Positions 1 through 6,511 are shown, counted from the first letter of the stretch. The stretch is DNA of 13,961 bases from Parcubacteria group bacterium CG08_land_8_20_14_0_20_43_9 (GCA_002774465.1 PEYH01000027.1:1-13961), one strand, 5' to 3'. The notes: generated by a model from the letters alone, not told the origin. A program made the numbers and translations.

Positions 1-363
1 GGAGTCATACCAATAAACATCGCTGTCATAGCAGGATTTGTAGTCGTGGGTGGCGCAATCAGTGACGCACATTCCATTCTGGCAGACGGTGCCGGATAAA
101 CAACTGACAGGAGATGACCATTCCAAGCAGACATCGCAGTCATAGTTTCCGCAGGCCCTATAGTGAGTATTGTCAGAACAAGTCCTTTGGTCATAGTATG
201 AGCATTCATGGTTACAGCCGGTGATGCATCCCTGCGCATAAGCGGCATAATCGCCTTGAACAGCTCCCTCCAGAAAAGCAAAATTCGCCTTTAAGAAAGG
301 TTGAACCAATAACACAAGAGCGAAAAGAGTGAAAACAAGAAAAAATACTCTTAATTTATTCAT
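1..363 (-). CDS. Secreted Cys-rich surface protein, N-terminal part (cut by window edge)
   Basis: An open frame runs from the ATG at 363 to the window edge with no stop (121 codons), so the C-terminus is missing. The N-terminus (MNKLR followed by a hydrophobic stretch to about residue 24) is a signal peptide or membrane anchor. From residue 46 to 111 there are 12 cysteines in 66 residues, with aromatic and acidic spacing such as CGNYDCDVC and a terminal CYDSDVYWYDS. This density suggests disulfide-bonded modules outside the cell. I recall DVYWYDS-type Cys-rich repeats in uncharacterised CPR surface proteins, but the function is unknown. A strong promoter lies upstream and there is no clear Shine-Dalgarno site. 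The coding call is secure from the signal peptide plus open frame; any role in attachment is inference. Confidence 0.8.
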   Translation of the reverse strand, partial: MNKLRVFFLVFTLFALVLLVQPFLKANFAFLEGAVQGDYAAYAQGCITGCNHECSYYDQRTCSDNTHYRACGNYDCDVCLEWSSPVSCLSGTVCQNGMCVTDCATHDYKSCYDSDVYWYDS

Positions 364-400
364 ATGTTTTGCGCCGTGAGACGTTATTAGTTTTGATTTA

Positions 401-429
401 ACTCTACACTATTTAACATATTTTGTCAA
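401..429 (-). promoter_or_regulatory. Sigma70-type promoter of the Cys-rich gene
   Basis: On the minus strand a perfect -35 box TTGACA (424-429) is followed after 17 bp by TAGAGT (401-406, 4/6 to consensus). The predicted start is near 394, giving a leader of about 30 nt before the ATG at 363. Confidence 0.7.
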
Positions 430-490
430 TAGCTTTTATTCTTAGTTTACGCCCATCAAGGGAGATTGTCAATAATTCCGAACAATCAAC

Positions 491-513
491 AACAAAGCGG
501 ACACTATGTCCGC
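491..513 (-). terminator. Terminator of the Clp-like operon
   Basis: On the minus strand GCGGACA (507-513) and TGTCCGC (497-503) form a perfect 7-bp stem with a TAG loop, followed by TTTGTT. It lies 45 nt past the stop of the gene ending at 558. Nothing coding is seen in 364-557, which holds only this terminator and the preceding promoter. Confidence 0.7.
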
Positions 514-557
514 CTTGTCCTTTCCCCGAAAACCACTGATTGCCTTATATTATTACG

Positions 558-1685
558 CTATTCAGGAAATTCAAGTCCTGTTGGATAAAAAACTTTTGGA
601 ATTTGGAAAAAAGGCATCAGCAAATCTATTATATTGTCCGAGTTCTCTGGCGCAGTAATGTTTCGGGGTTGATTAAATTCGGAGAAGACCATTTCAAAAT
701 CAAGAGCCATATTCCCCATTTGGCCATTGCCTACGTCCACGCCGTAGAAATCCTTATCAATCCCAATTTTATAAACATACTTGTCCTTCTGCCCTATCCA
801 AATCTCAAATTCAATCTCCCCCACTTTGCTGAATGATTCGTCTATCTGGCTGGAAATTTCCGCAGTGTCTATAATCCCAAAAGCCGGCCGCGTGTTCTGA
901 TTTTCAGAAATCTCAACCAATTCAAGCAAAAACTTCTTGGTATTTTCTTTGTCTAATGCCAGCAAATAATGGTATGTTGCTTTGTTATCTATCTTCTCGC
1001 CCGCTAATTTTGCTTTTACCCTGAAGGGCGGAGATTGGGAAAATAATCGCCAAATCTCGCTGGTAATTTCATCCTCCTCTTCCCGGGTCATTGTCTGCAA
1101 GCTCATTCCCGCTTCTTTGGGGTCAAATCTGAACCACTTCCCTATAAACGGATCAAGGTCAATCCCGGCAACGGCCAATTGGAGCCGGGGGACAAGAGGA
1201 ACGGTAGTAATTTTGAAATAGAATATCCCGCCTGTTACGCGCGCCTCTCCCCCGAACATCATCTCCACTCCGTTTTGGATAATGGAAAAATCAATTAGAA
1301 ATTGTCCTTTGCGATTTTCCGCATCTAAATTGTCTTCTACCGCATCTATCCCCAGAGCCACTTTGGTATCCCCCTCCGGACTTCCTGTTACATCTATGCC
1401 AATCTTTACCTTGGCGCGCAGGCTGTCAATTTCAGAAATGTTTTTCAGCGCCTCCATCACGATTTTGTCCGGCGAAGGCCTTAACGGATTCCAAACCGGG
1501 TCCCATAAGCCAGTGGCAAAAACAATGCCCATACCGACAACAATTGCCAGCAAGCCAACCGCTATTCCCAAGATAAGCTTCTTCTTGTCTTTGGGCTTGG
1601 CCACCGGCGCTGGCCCTGGCTCAAAACTGTCATCGGCCTGATTTATGGTTCCGGATATATTAAAATCTTGATTTTGTTCCTCCAT
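558..1685 (-). CDS. Single-TM protein with large extracytoplasmic domain, unknown function
   Basis: A 375-residue protein. Residues 1-35 are polar, rich in Pro, Asp and Lys, and presumably cytoplasmic; residues 37-60 (LILGIAVGLLAIVVGMGIVF) form one membrane helix. The rest, beginning SPDKIVMEALKNISEIDSLR, is presumably outside. It has alternating beta-like segments and single-domain size reminiscent of LolA/LppX-type lipid-binding or DUF6612-like folds, but that resemblance is only by pattern. It is the last gene of the operon, 34 bp after the Clp-like gene, and is followed by a terminator. It may be a client or partner of the membrane-anchored ATPase. I see no catalytic motif. The gene call is secure; the function is unknown. 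Confidence 0.75.
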   Translation of the reverse strand: MEEQNQDFNISGTINQADDSFEPGPAPVAKPKDKKKLILGIAVGLLAIVVGMGIVFATGLWDPVWNPLRPSPDKIVMEALKNISEIDSLRAKVKIGIDVTGSPEGDTKVALGIDAVEDNLDAENRKGQFLIDFSIIQNGVEMMFGGEARVTGGIFYFKITTVPLVPRLQLAVAGIDLDPFIGKWFRFDPKEAGMSLQTMTREEEDEITSEIWRLFSQSPPFRVKAKLAGEKIDNKATYHYLLALDKENTKKFLLELVEISENQNTRPAFGIIDTAEISSQIDESFSKVGEIEFEIWIGQKDKYVYKIGIDKDFYGVDVGNGQMGNMALDFEMVFSEFNQPRNITAPENSDNIIDLLMPFFQIPKVFYPTGLEFPE

Positions 1686-1719
1686 AGGTTTTAATTTTTA
1701 ATGATTTAATTTTAAATAA

Positions 1720-4257
1720 TCACTCTATCTTTCTCACCCTGAATCTCTTCGGGTCCACTTCAATTCTGTCTCCCCTTTTAATTTCTCCCCTCAACAACTC
1801 TTCTGCCAAAGCGTTCTCCACTTTGTCCTGAATCACCCTTTTGAGATTCCTCGCCCCGAAGGTTATGTTATAACCGAGTTCAACAATCTTCTCTTTTAAC
1901 TCTTGAGTAATTATAAAATCAATATTCTTTTCCATCAAGCCCTCCTGTATTTTTCTAAGCATCAACTGGGCGATGTCCAATAAATTTTCCTTAGTCAAGG
2001 GCCTGAACAAAACCACTGCGTCAAATCTGTTGATAAACTCCGGCCGGAAAATCCTCTGGTCAAAAAGCTTGTTCAGCAAGCTCTCTTTAATAGTTGAAAA
2101 ATCCAAATTGTTTCTTAACGCCTCTAAAATAACCTCATAGCCGGCATTGGAAGTGGCTATAATAATTGAGTTTTTGAAATCTACTTTTCTCCCCATTCCG
2201 TCCGTGATATGGCCGTCGTCCAAGACCTGCAAAAATAAGTTCAAGATATTGGCATGGGCTTTTTCTATTTCATCCAAAAGCACCAGGGAAAAAGGATTTT
2301 CCCTGACCGGCGTGGTCAGAAGCCCTTCGTTGCCGGAAGCGCCTATAAGCCGGGGGATGTCTTCTGTGGACTGAAATTCCGACATATCAAGCCGAATCAT
2401 TTTTTGCTCTGAACCGAAATAAATCTCGGCAAGGGCTTTGGAGGTTTCTGTTTTGCCCACACCGGTGGGTCCCAAGAAAAGAAAACCGCCCATCGGCCCC
2501 TTCCTCTCCTTCAGTTTGGCTCTGGCTCGGCGCAAGGCAGTGGAAACCTCCCGCACCGCCTCTTGCTGGTTAATAATTCTCTGATGAATCAAGTCCTCCA
2601 AGTTAAGCAAAAGCTCTTTTTCCTTAACCTCTATCTTGCCCACCGGAATCTCTGTTTTCCGGGCCACTATCTTGTCAATGTCTTCCGGCAAAATCCATTT
2701 CCCCTTGCCTTTGCCCGTCTTAATTATCGATTCTTCCAAAACCTCTATGGCTTTTTTGGGAAACGGCACGTCTGCGATATACCGGCCAGTCAGCTCCACT
2801 ATCTGCTCCAAGGCGGGATAAGAGATAAGCCGGCTGTATTTTGCCTCCAATGACGGCGCCAATCGCTGGAGCATTCTCATTGTTTCCTGCGGAGACGGCT
2901 CCTTAATCTCAACCTTGGAAAAGAGATTCAAAATAGTCGGGTTTTCCTCAATCTGCTTGTGGAGCCCGGCATAACTGGCGATGGCGATAATTTTGAATTC
3001 AGGATATTTTAAATATGAAGAAATGAGGCCGGTAATATCAATCTTGCCCGGAGCCGGTTCTTGGGCGACAAAATTATGAAATTCATCAATAATCAAAATG
3101 ACATTTTTCGCATTAAGCGCCTCCTTGAAAATCCTGTCCAAAGCATCCTCGACCTGGTCCATGTTCTGCATCCGGGCAAGCAGCTGGGGAATCTGCAATT
3201 CCAGAACCCGGTTAAAATTAACGGCCGGAAAACTTTGGCCCTTATTGCTCTTAACGGCTATCGCTTTTACAATATTCTTCATCCCCACGCCCGGCTCTCC
3301 CACTAAAAGGACATTATTGATTTCCGGGCTGGATAAGATGTTCTCTGTCTGCTCAATTTCTTTTTTATATCCGATGGTCGTTTCCATCCCCTCGTTCAGC
3401 GCCAATTGATTATAATCCACCGCATACTCATCAAGGATAATGGTATATCCGCTTGACCAGCTCCGGCCAATACTGCCTTGGCGCGCCAGATTTTCATAAT
3501 CCCAAAATCTTTTCCGCCGCTTTCTCTTGTCCTCCCCCTCTTCCCACCATAACACCGCGCTTCTGACATCATCCGGCCTTAAGTCCGCCTCTAATAAAAA
3601 CATCCCTAAAACCGGCTCGTTTTTGGCTAAAGCCAAAAGCATATCCCCCGGCTCAATATATTTATGCCCCTTATCTTTTGACGCTTCCAAAGCATCCTTA
3701 ATCGATTGCTCAAACTTTTGGGAATAAATGCCTTGGCTAAAACTGTCCCCTGTTGTCTGGGCTAAAAAGTGCTCTGCCAATTTTTGTTCCAGCGCCCGAG
3801 TGTCCAGCAAAAGGCGCGACAGGACAAAATTAAGCTGGGGATTCTCTTTGAGAAGAAAATAAAGAAAGATGCTGGCATTAATCGGAAAAATGTTTTTCCG
3901 TTTTGAAAACTTAACAGCGCCAACAAGGGCTCTGGCCGCATCAATCCCTAAAAACTCCGCTAAATTAACCACTGGCGTTATCTCTGGCACCGGGGGCTGG
4001 CTTACTTTTACTTTCACAAAACCGTCTATCAGGAAACAAATAACGCTAAATCCCAAAAATATCAGGGCAAAACCGAAAGAAAAATCGTATTCCCGCCCAA
4101 AGCCAGCGGATAAATTGCCTGCCAAAAACAACACGGCCAAACCCGCTGAAATAATAAGGAATATTATCCTAAACGCTGATATGACGGAAACAGCTAAACC
4201 TTCGGAAATTTTCACTGCTCTGGATATCGCTGTTTTTTGGAAATCAAAATTAAACAT
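1720..4257 (-). CDS. Membrane-anchored ClpC/ClpB-like double AAA+ ATPase with degenerate D1
   Basis: Residues counted from the ATG at 4257 (845 aa); a TTG one codon upstream (4260) is the alternative start. Two membrane helices near residues 30-47 and 59-78 precede a Clp-N-like helical region (about 90-230), AAA+ domain 1 (about 290-530) and AAA+ domain 2 (about 560-830). D2 has a canonical Walker A (GPTGVGKT, 596-603), Walker B (LLDEIEK, D662/E663), sensor ATSNAG, Arg finger in EFINRFD and sensor-2 GARNLKR. D1 has Walker A GEPGVGMKN (from 320), so the catalytic Lys-Thr pair is lost, while Walker B DE (391-392) is kept. Where the family has Arg fingers (ERRF) it reads NLF. The D2 pore loop GYVG is missing (six residues shorter than E. 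coli ClpB). No M-domain or ClpP-binding VGF loop is evident. It overlaps the upstream gene by one base (TGATG), suggesting translational coupling. By family it would be an unfoldase; membrane attachment and D1 decay suggest a specialised scaffold role, which is inference. Confidence 0.9.
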   Translation of the reverse strand: MFNFDFQKTAISRAVKISEGLAVSVISAFRIIFLIISAGLAVLFLAGNLSAGFGREYDFSFGFALIFLGFSVICFLIDGFVKVKVSQPPVPEITPVVNLAEFLGIDAARALVGAVKFSKRKNIFPINASIFLYFLLKENPQLNFVLSRLLLDTRALEQKLAEHFLAQTTGDSFSQGIYSQKFEQSIKDALEASKDKGHKYIEPGDMLLALAKNEPVLGMFLLEADLRPDDVRSAVLWWEEGEDKRKRRKRFWDYENLARQGSIGRSWSSGYTIILDEYAVDYNQLALNEGMETTIGYKKEIEQTENILSSPEINNVLLVGEPGVGMKNIVKAIAVKSNKGQSFPAVNFNRVLELQIPQLLARMQNMDQVEDALDRIFKEALNAKNVILIIDEFHNFVAQEPAPGKIDITGLISSYLKYPEFKIIAIASYAGLHKQIEENPTILNLFSKVEIKEPSPQETMRMLQRLAPSLEAKYSRLISYPALEQIVELTGRYIADVPFPKKAIEVLEESIIKTGKGKGKWILPEDIDKIVARKTEIPVGKIEVKEKELLLNLEDLIHQRIINQQEAVREVSTALRRARAKLKERKGPMGGFLFLGPTGVGKTETSKALAEIYFGSEQKMIRLDMSEFQSTEDIPRLIGASGNEGLLTTPVRENPFSLVLLDEIEKAHANILNLFLQVLDDGHITDGMGRKVDFKNSIIIATSNAGYEVILEALRNNLDFSTIKESLLNKLFDQRIFRPEFINRFDAVVLFRPLTKENLLDIAQLMLRKIQEGLMEKNIDFIITQELKEKIVELGYNITFGARNLKRVIQDKVENALAEELLRGEIKRGDRIEVDPKRFRVRKIE

Positions 4258-4640
4258 CAAAATAGAAATTTAATGCCGTAAGTAAAGCATAGAAATATGA
4301 CAACGGGCAGGAGAATCCAGCCGAAAAAAACAATTCCCCCCAAAAGGAAAATTATGACCTCAAATATCAAGCCGAAAATAATCAGAACACTCCTTATTAT
4401 CGCCCCTATAACTCTGGCGAAGGTATTGGAGATAAAGGTTTCGGCGTATCTGGAAAAACTGAATCCCCTGCCATAAGACCATTGATAGCCGTGCCACGGC
4501 GCAAAAAGAGTTTTGATGAGCGCGACCACGGAAAAGAAACTCAAATAAAAGCGGAGATAATTTTTCCACGCCTTGCCGAGCTCTTTCGGCGCATCGTAAA
4601 AATGCCAAACCAGATATTGAGCAATGATGTTTTGGCCCAT
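4257..4640 (-). CDS. Small multi-pass membrane protein, first gene of the Clp-like operon
   Basis: A 127-residue hydrophobic protein with likely membrane segments at about 28-43, 82-102 and 104-121, and a central soluble stretch containing LFAPWHGYQW and YGRGF. I do not recognise a named family; I recall LF-x-PW plus YGRGF-like motifs in small CPR membrane proteins. It is translationally coupled to the Clp-like ATPase (stop TGA overlaps the next ATG). The two probably form one membrane complex (inference). The ATG sits immediately downstream of an extended -10 promoter, so the mRNA is predicted to be leaderless. Its first 13 or so codons and promoter are duplicated at 5434-5543. Confidence 0.8.
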   Translation of the reverse strand: MGQNIIAQYLVWHFYDAPKELGKAWKNYLRFYLSFFSVVALIKTLFAPWHGYQWSYGRGFSFSRYAETFISNTFARVIGAIIRSVLIIFGLIFEVIIFLLGGIVFFGWILLPVVIFLCFTYGIKFLF

Positions 4641-4646
4641 TAGATA

Positions 4647-4675
4647 ATTCTACCAAAATTACGGAAAAACAACAA
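4647..4675 (-). promoter_or_regulatory. Extended -10 promoter, predicted leaderless start
   Basis: On the minus strand TTGTTG (4670-4675), a 17-bp spacer, then TAGAAT (4647-4652) preceded by TGG, forming an extended -10. The start codon A at 4640 is the seventh base after the -10, which is where transcription would begin. It drives the three-gene Clp-like operon. Confidence 0.6.
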
Positions 4676-4697
4676 AGCCACAGACCCGGACCTGTGG
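4664..4697 (-). terminator. Terminator of the toxin-antitoxin operon
   Basis: Minus strand CCACAG (4692-4697) pairs with CTGTGG (4678-4683) around an 8-nt loop, followed by CTTTGTTGTTTTT. It lies about 28 nt after the antitoxin stop and directly upstream of the Clp operon promoter. Confidence 0.6.
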
Positions 4698-4724
4698 ATT
4701 GTTAATATCCAAATCTAAGAGGCC

Positions 4725-5024
4725 TTAAACAAAATCTATTTTTAATTTGCGATTAAGGGCCATGGCAATTTTCTGCAGGGTTTCTGTGGTAAAATTCTGC
4801 TGCCCCGCTTCCATCCGGGCGACGTTGCTTTGATTAGTTTTTATTTTCTGAGCCAAATCTGCCTGAGACATGCCCTTCTTTTTCCTCAACTGCAAAATCC
4901 GGTAAGCGATTTCCAGTTGCTTGCCGTATTCGTCATAATGTCTCTTGATTTCAGGATTCCTTAATTGTTTCTTAAGATATCCCTGAAAATCTACCGCTTT
5001 TTTATTTATCTTTTTTCTATTCAT
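4725..5024 (-). CDS. XRE-family HTH antitoxin (HigA-like)
   Basis: A 99-residue protein with a Cro/C1-type helix-turn-helix at about 42-95: RILQLRKKKGMSQADLAQKI then NQSNVARMEAG and a final helix TLQKIAMALNRKL. The N-terminal 40 residues are basic and helical. The gene starts 8 bp before the stop of the RelE/HigB-like toxin, in toxin-first order as in HigBA modules. By family the antitoxin binds the toxin and represses the shared promoter; a 16-bp palindrome in that promoter fits as its operator. The start ATG at 5024 has no Shine-Dalgarno site, consistent with translational coupling. Confidence 0.88.
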   Translation of the reverse strand: MNRKKINKKAVDFQGYLKKQLRNPEIKRHYDEYGKQLEIAYRILQLRKKKGMSQADLAQKIKTNQSNVARMEAGQQNFTTETLQKIAMALNRKLKIDFV

Positions 5025-5394
5025 ATATTTTTTGGTTCTTCAGAACTTCAAGACAATTCTCTTCCGCTTTCCTTATTTCTACAGCAGGAATTTTTTGACC
5101 CTTTTTAAGAAAGGCATGGAGCAAAATTATGGTCTTCTTAATAAAAATAAAGTAGAAAATTCTATGCCTGTTCCTGCCAAAATCAATCCTTAATTCCCTA
5201 ATCTTTCCCTTGATATGCCTGGAGTATGGTTCTTCCAGGTACCCCTTCTGTGTTCTTAAAAATTCAATATATTTTAACACCTTCGCCTTTTCTTTATCGC
5301 TAAGCTGCTCGATATAATCTAAAACGGGGCTTCTGTTCTTTTTAATATCCTGATAAAATTTCACCCCGTATTCCGTGTCTTCACTATATATCAT
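5017..5394 (-). CDS. RelE/HigB-type toxin, phage Gp49-like family
   Basis: A protein of 125 residues from the ATG at 5394. The core matches the Gp49-like/HigB toxin pattern: VKFYQDIKKNRSPVLDYIEQL, then PYSRHIKGKIRELRIDFG, HRIFYFI and IILLHAFLKKGQKIP followed by EIRKAEE. The family cleaves mRNA, usually at the ribosome. The start is uncertain. The ATG at 5394 lies upstream of the likely transcription start of the proximal promoter, whereas a GTG at 5364 (115 aa) begins exactly where family members usually begin and follows a GGA. The longer open frame reaching 5547 runs through the direct repeat out of its coding frame and is rejected. The antitoxin overlaps by 8 bp. Confidence 0.87.
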   Translation of the reverse strand: MIYSEDTEYGVKFYQDIKKNRSPVLDYIEQLSDKEKAKVLKYIEFLRTQKGYLEEPYSRHIKGKIRELRIDFGRNRHRIFYFIFIKKTIILLHAFLKKGQKIPAVEIRKAEENCLEVLKNQKIYE

Positions 5395-5412
5395 ATATGA
5401 TATTGATGTCAA
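5383..5412 (-). promoter_or_regulatory. Toxin-antitoxin promoter with palindromic operator
   Basis: Minus strand TTGACA (5407-5412), an 18-bp spacer, then TATAGT (5383-5388). A perfect 16-bp palindrome ATATCATATATGATAT (5388-5403) fills the spacer, the expected place for autorepression by the XRE antitoxin. It also covers the alternative ATG of the toxin. Confidence 0.6.
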
Positions 5413-5483
5413 TAGTCGCCATTGTGGATAAAATAAAAATGCCAAACCAGATATTGGACAATGATGTTTTGGTTTTGGCCCAT
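5409..5483 (-). pseudogene. 24-codon fragment of the membrane-protein gene (copy B)
   Basis: The duplicated start of the 4257-4640 gene reads MGQNQNIIVQYLVWHFY, then diverges and stops at a TGA (5409-5411) inside the -35 box of the toxin promoter. It retains a leaderless promoter, so it may be translated as a short peptide just upstream of the toxin. Confidence 0.7.
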
Positions 5484-5489
5484 TAGATA

Positions 5490-5518
5490 ATTCTACCAAA
5501 ATTACGGAAAAACAACAA
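5490..5518 (-). promoter_or_regulatory. Duplicate of the leaderless promoter
   Basis: The same TTGTTG (5513-5518), 17-bp spacer and TAGAAT (5490-5495) as at 4647-4675. It points into the truncated gene start and on into the toxin-antitoxin genes, so it could add a second promoter to that operon. Confidence 0.5.
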
Positions 5519-5539
5519 AGCCACAGCCCCGGGCTGTGG
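5507..5539 (-). terminator. Terminator after tRNA-Val
   Basis: Minus strand CCACAGCC pairs with GGCTGTGG around a CGG loop (5521-5539), followed by CTTTGTTGTTTTT. It is the copy-B equivalent of the hairpin at 4678-4697 and follows tRNA-Val. Confidence 0.65.
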
Positions 5540-5570
5540 ATTGCCAAAATAATTCTAAAATTTTTATCTA

Positions 5571-5644
5571 TGGGCGCAGATGGACTCGAACCATCGACCT
5601 CTATCGTGTGAGGATAGCGCTCTAACCAACTGAGCCATGCGCCC
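5571..5644 (-). tRNA. tRNA-Val (anticodon CAC)
   Basis: A 74-nt cloverleaf: acceptor GGGCGCA/TGCGCCC with A73, D arm GCTC/GAGC, anticodon stem CTATC/GATAG with loop CTCACAC, and T arm GATGG-TTCGAGT-CCATC. CCA is not encoded. It reads GTG codons. Confidence 0.95.
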
Positions 5645-5653
5645 TGTTTATTT

Positions 5654-5682
5654 ATCCTACTACTTTAATTTCAGGCGGTAAA
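5654..5682 (-). promoter_or_regulatory. Candidate tRNA-Val promoter
   Basis: Minus strand TTTACC (5677-5682), 17 bp, TAGGAT (5654-5659), each 4/6 to consensus. The predicted start is within a few bases of the tRNA 5' end. The opposite strand has a weak TAAAAT (5687-5692) that could serve the gene at 5705. Confidence 0.4.
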
Positions 5683-5704
5683 GAGTTAAAATAAAGACAT
5701 TGAT

Positions 5705-6493
5705 ATGAAAACTATGCAGATATTTGATTATCACATCAATCCAAAATCAAAAAAGGGGCTCGTATTTAAGAGTTTCTATTTTCAGCCGGAGAATGAACAC
5801 GAGAGGCCATTGGGCAATTTGTGTCTTGTCGGGGAATTTACCGACTCCCTTTCAAGGGATAAAAAAATCCTTGAGGATTTAAGCCACATTATTAAGGATG
5901 GATTTTTCTCCGACCCTCACAAACCGCCCCTAGAAGCGTTAAAATCAGGACTCCGGAAAGGCAACCAGTTCCTTGAAGAATTATCGCTCCAGGGCAATGT
6001 CCGATGGCTCGGAAACCTGAATATCGCCGCAGTGGCTGTCAGGGATTTTGACCTCCACTTCTCAAAAGCGGGCAATATCAAACTGCTTCTTTTAAGAAGC
6101 GGAGAATATCATGATATGGGCGAAAATTTGGAATTCCAGAAACCCTCGTCCGACAAGCCCACCCAGATATTCTCCAATATCGCCTCCGGCAACCTTGTTG
6201 ACAAGGACCGGGTTATAATCCTGACCCAAAATGTATTTGAATTTTTTCATCTTCACATTGCAGAGCCGATTGCCAATTTAGCGGGCGTAACGCCTAAAAC
6301 ACTGGCTAACCTCTTGAAGGGCAGCAAAGAAGAGATGAAAGAATATTCCGGGGCTATGTTTGTGGTGGCAATAAACAAAAAAGGGCAGAAAAGAAAATGG
6401 TTTCCAACCATTAAAACGCCGCTGGGCAAAAAAATCGCTTTGATTATCGCCCTGCTGGCTATATTGCTGGCATCCTACTGGATTTTCAGATAA
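5705..6493 (+). CDS. Membrane-anchored PP2C-fold protein, probably catalytically dead
   Basis: A 262-residue protein, the only plus-strand gene. The layout recalls PP2C/PPM phosphatases: an early beta-strand segment (LCLVGEF, 39-45), helices, NLNIAAVAVRDFDLHFSKAGNIKLLLLRSG (104-133) matching the central strand pair, GNLVDKDRVIILTQNVFEFF (162-181) matching the strand that normally carries the TDG metal site, and SGAMFVVAI (215-223) matching the last DN-x-T strand. The metal-binding Asp of GD, TDG and DN motifs is replaced (GN, TQN, SG). A C-terminal helix (about 242-261) anchors it with the domain in the cytoplasm. It is divergently placed from tRNA-Val and ends at a bidirectional terminator. 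The fold assignment is by pattern only; it may be a pseudophosphatase regulator. Confidence 0.75.
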   Translation: MKTMQIFDYHINPKSKKGLVFKSFYFQPENEHERPLGNLCLVGEFTDSLSRDKKILEDLSHIIKDGFFSDPHKPPLEALKSGLRKGNQFLEELSLQGNVRWLGNLNIAAVAVRDFDLHFSKAGNIKLLLLRSGEYHDMGENLEFQKPSSDKPTQIFSNIASGNLVDKDRVIILTQNVFEFFHLHIAEPIANLAGVTPKTLANLLKGSKEEMKEYSGAMFVVAINKKGQKRKWFPTIKTPLGKKIALIIALLAILLASYWIFR

Positions 6494-6511
6494 TCATATC
6501 GCTTTCAAAGC

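Larger units (their letters stand above)
4597..4701. repeat. Direct repeat copy A flanking the toxin-antitoxin module
   Basis: This 105-bp segment matches 5434-5543. The differences are a two-base change (ag/ga), a 6-bp ttttgg expansion in copy B, and changes in the terminator loop and inner stem. It holds the first codons of the membrane-protein gene, its promoter and a terminator hairpin. Confidence 0.9.
5434..5543. repeat. Direct repeat copy B flanking the toxin-antitoxin module
   Basis: This 110-bp copy matches 4597-4701. It carries a truncated gene start, promoter TTGTTG/TAGAAT and terminator hairpin. Together the copies bracket the 732-bp toxin-antitoxin insert. Confidence 0.9.

Noticed and set aside
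540..836. 98-aa plus-strand ORF
   Set aside because: Antisense shadow of the 558-1685 gene with no promoter or recognisable content.
4360..4656. 98-aa ORF on the minus strand
   Set aside because: Out-of-frame shadow of the 127-aa membrane-protein gene, which is coupled to the Clp gene and has a promoter at its start.
5395..5547. N-terminal extension of the toxin ORF (176-aa reading)
   Set aside because: It runs through the direct repeat in a frame unrelated to either gene and crosses the promoter and palindrome; family members start near 5364-5394.
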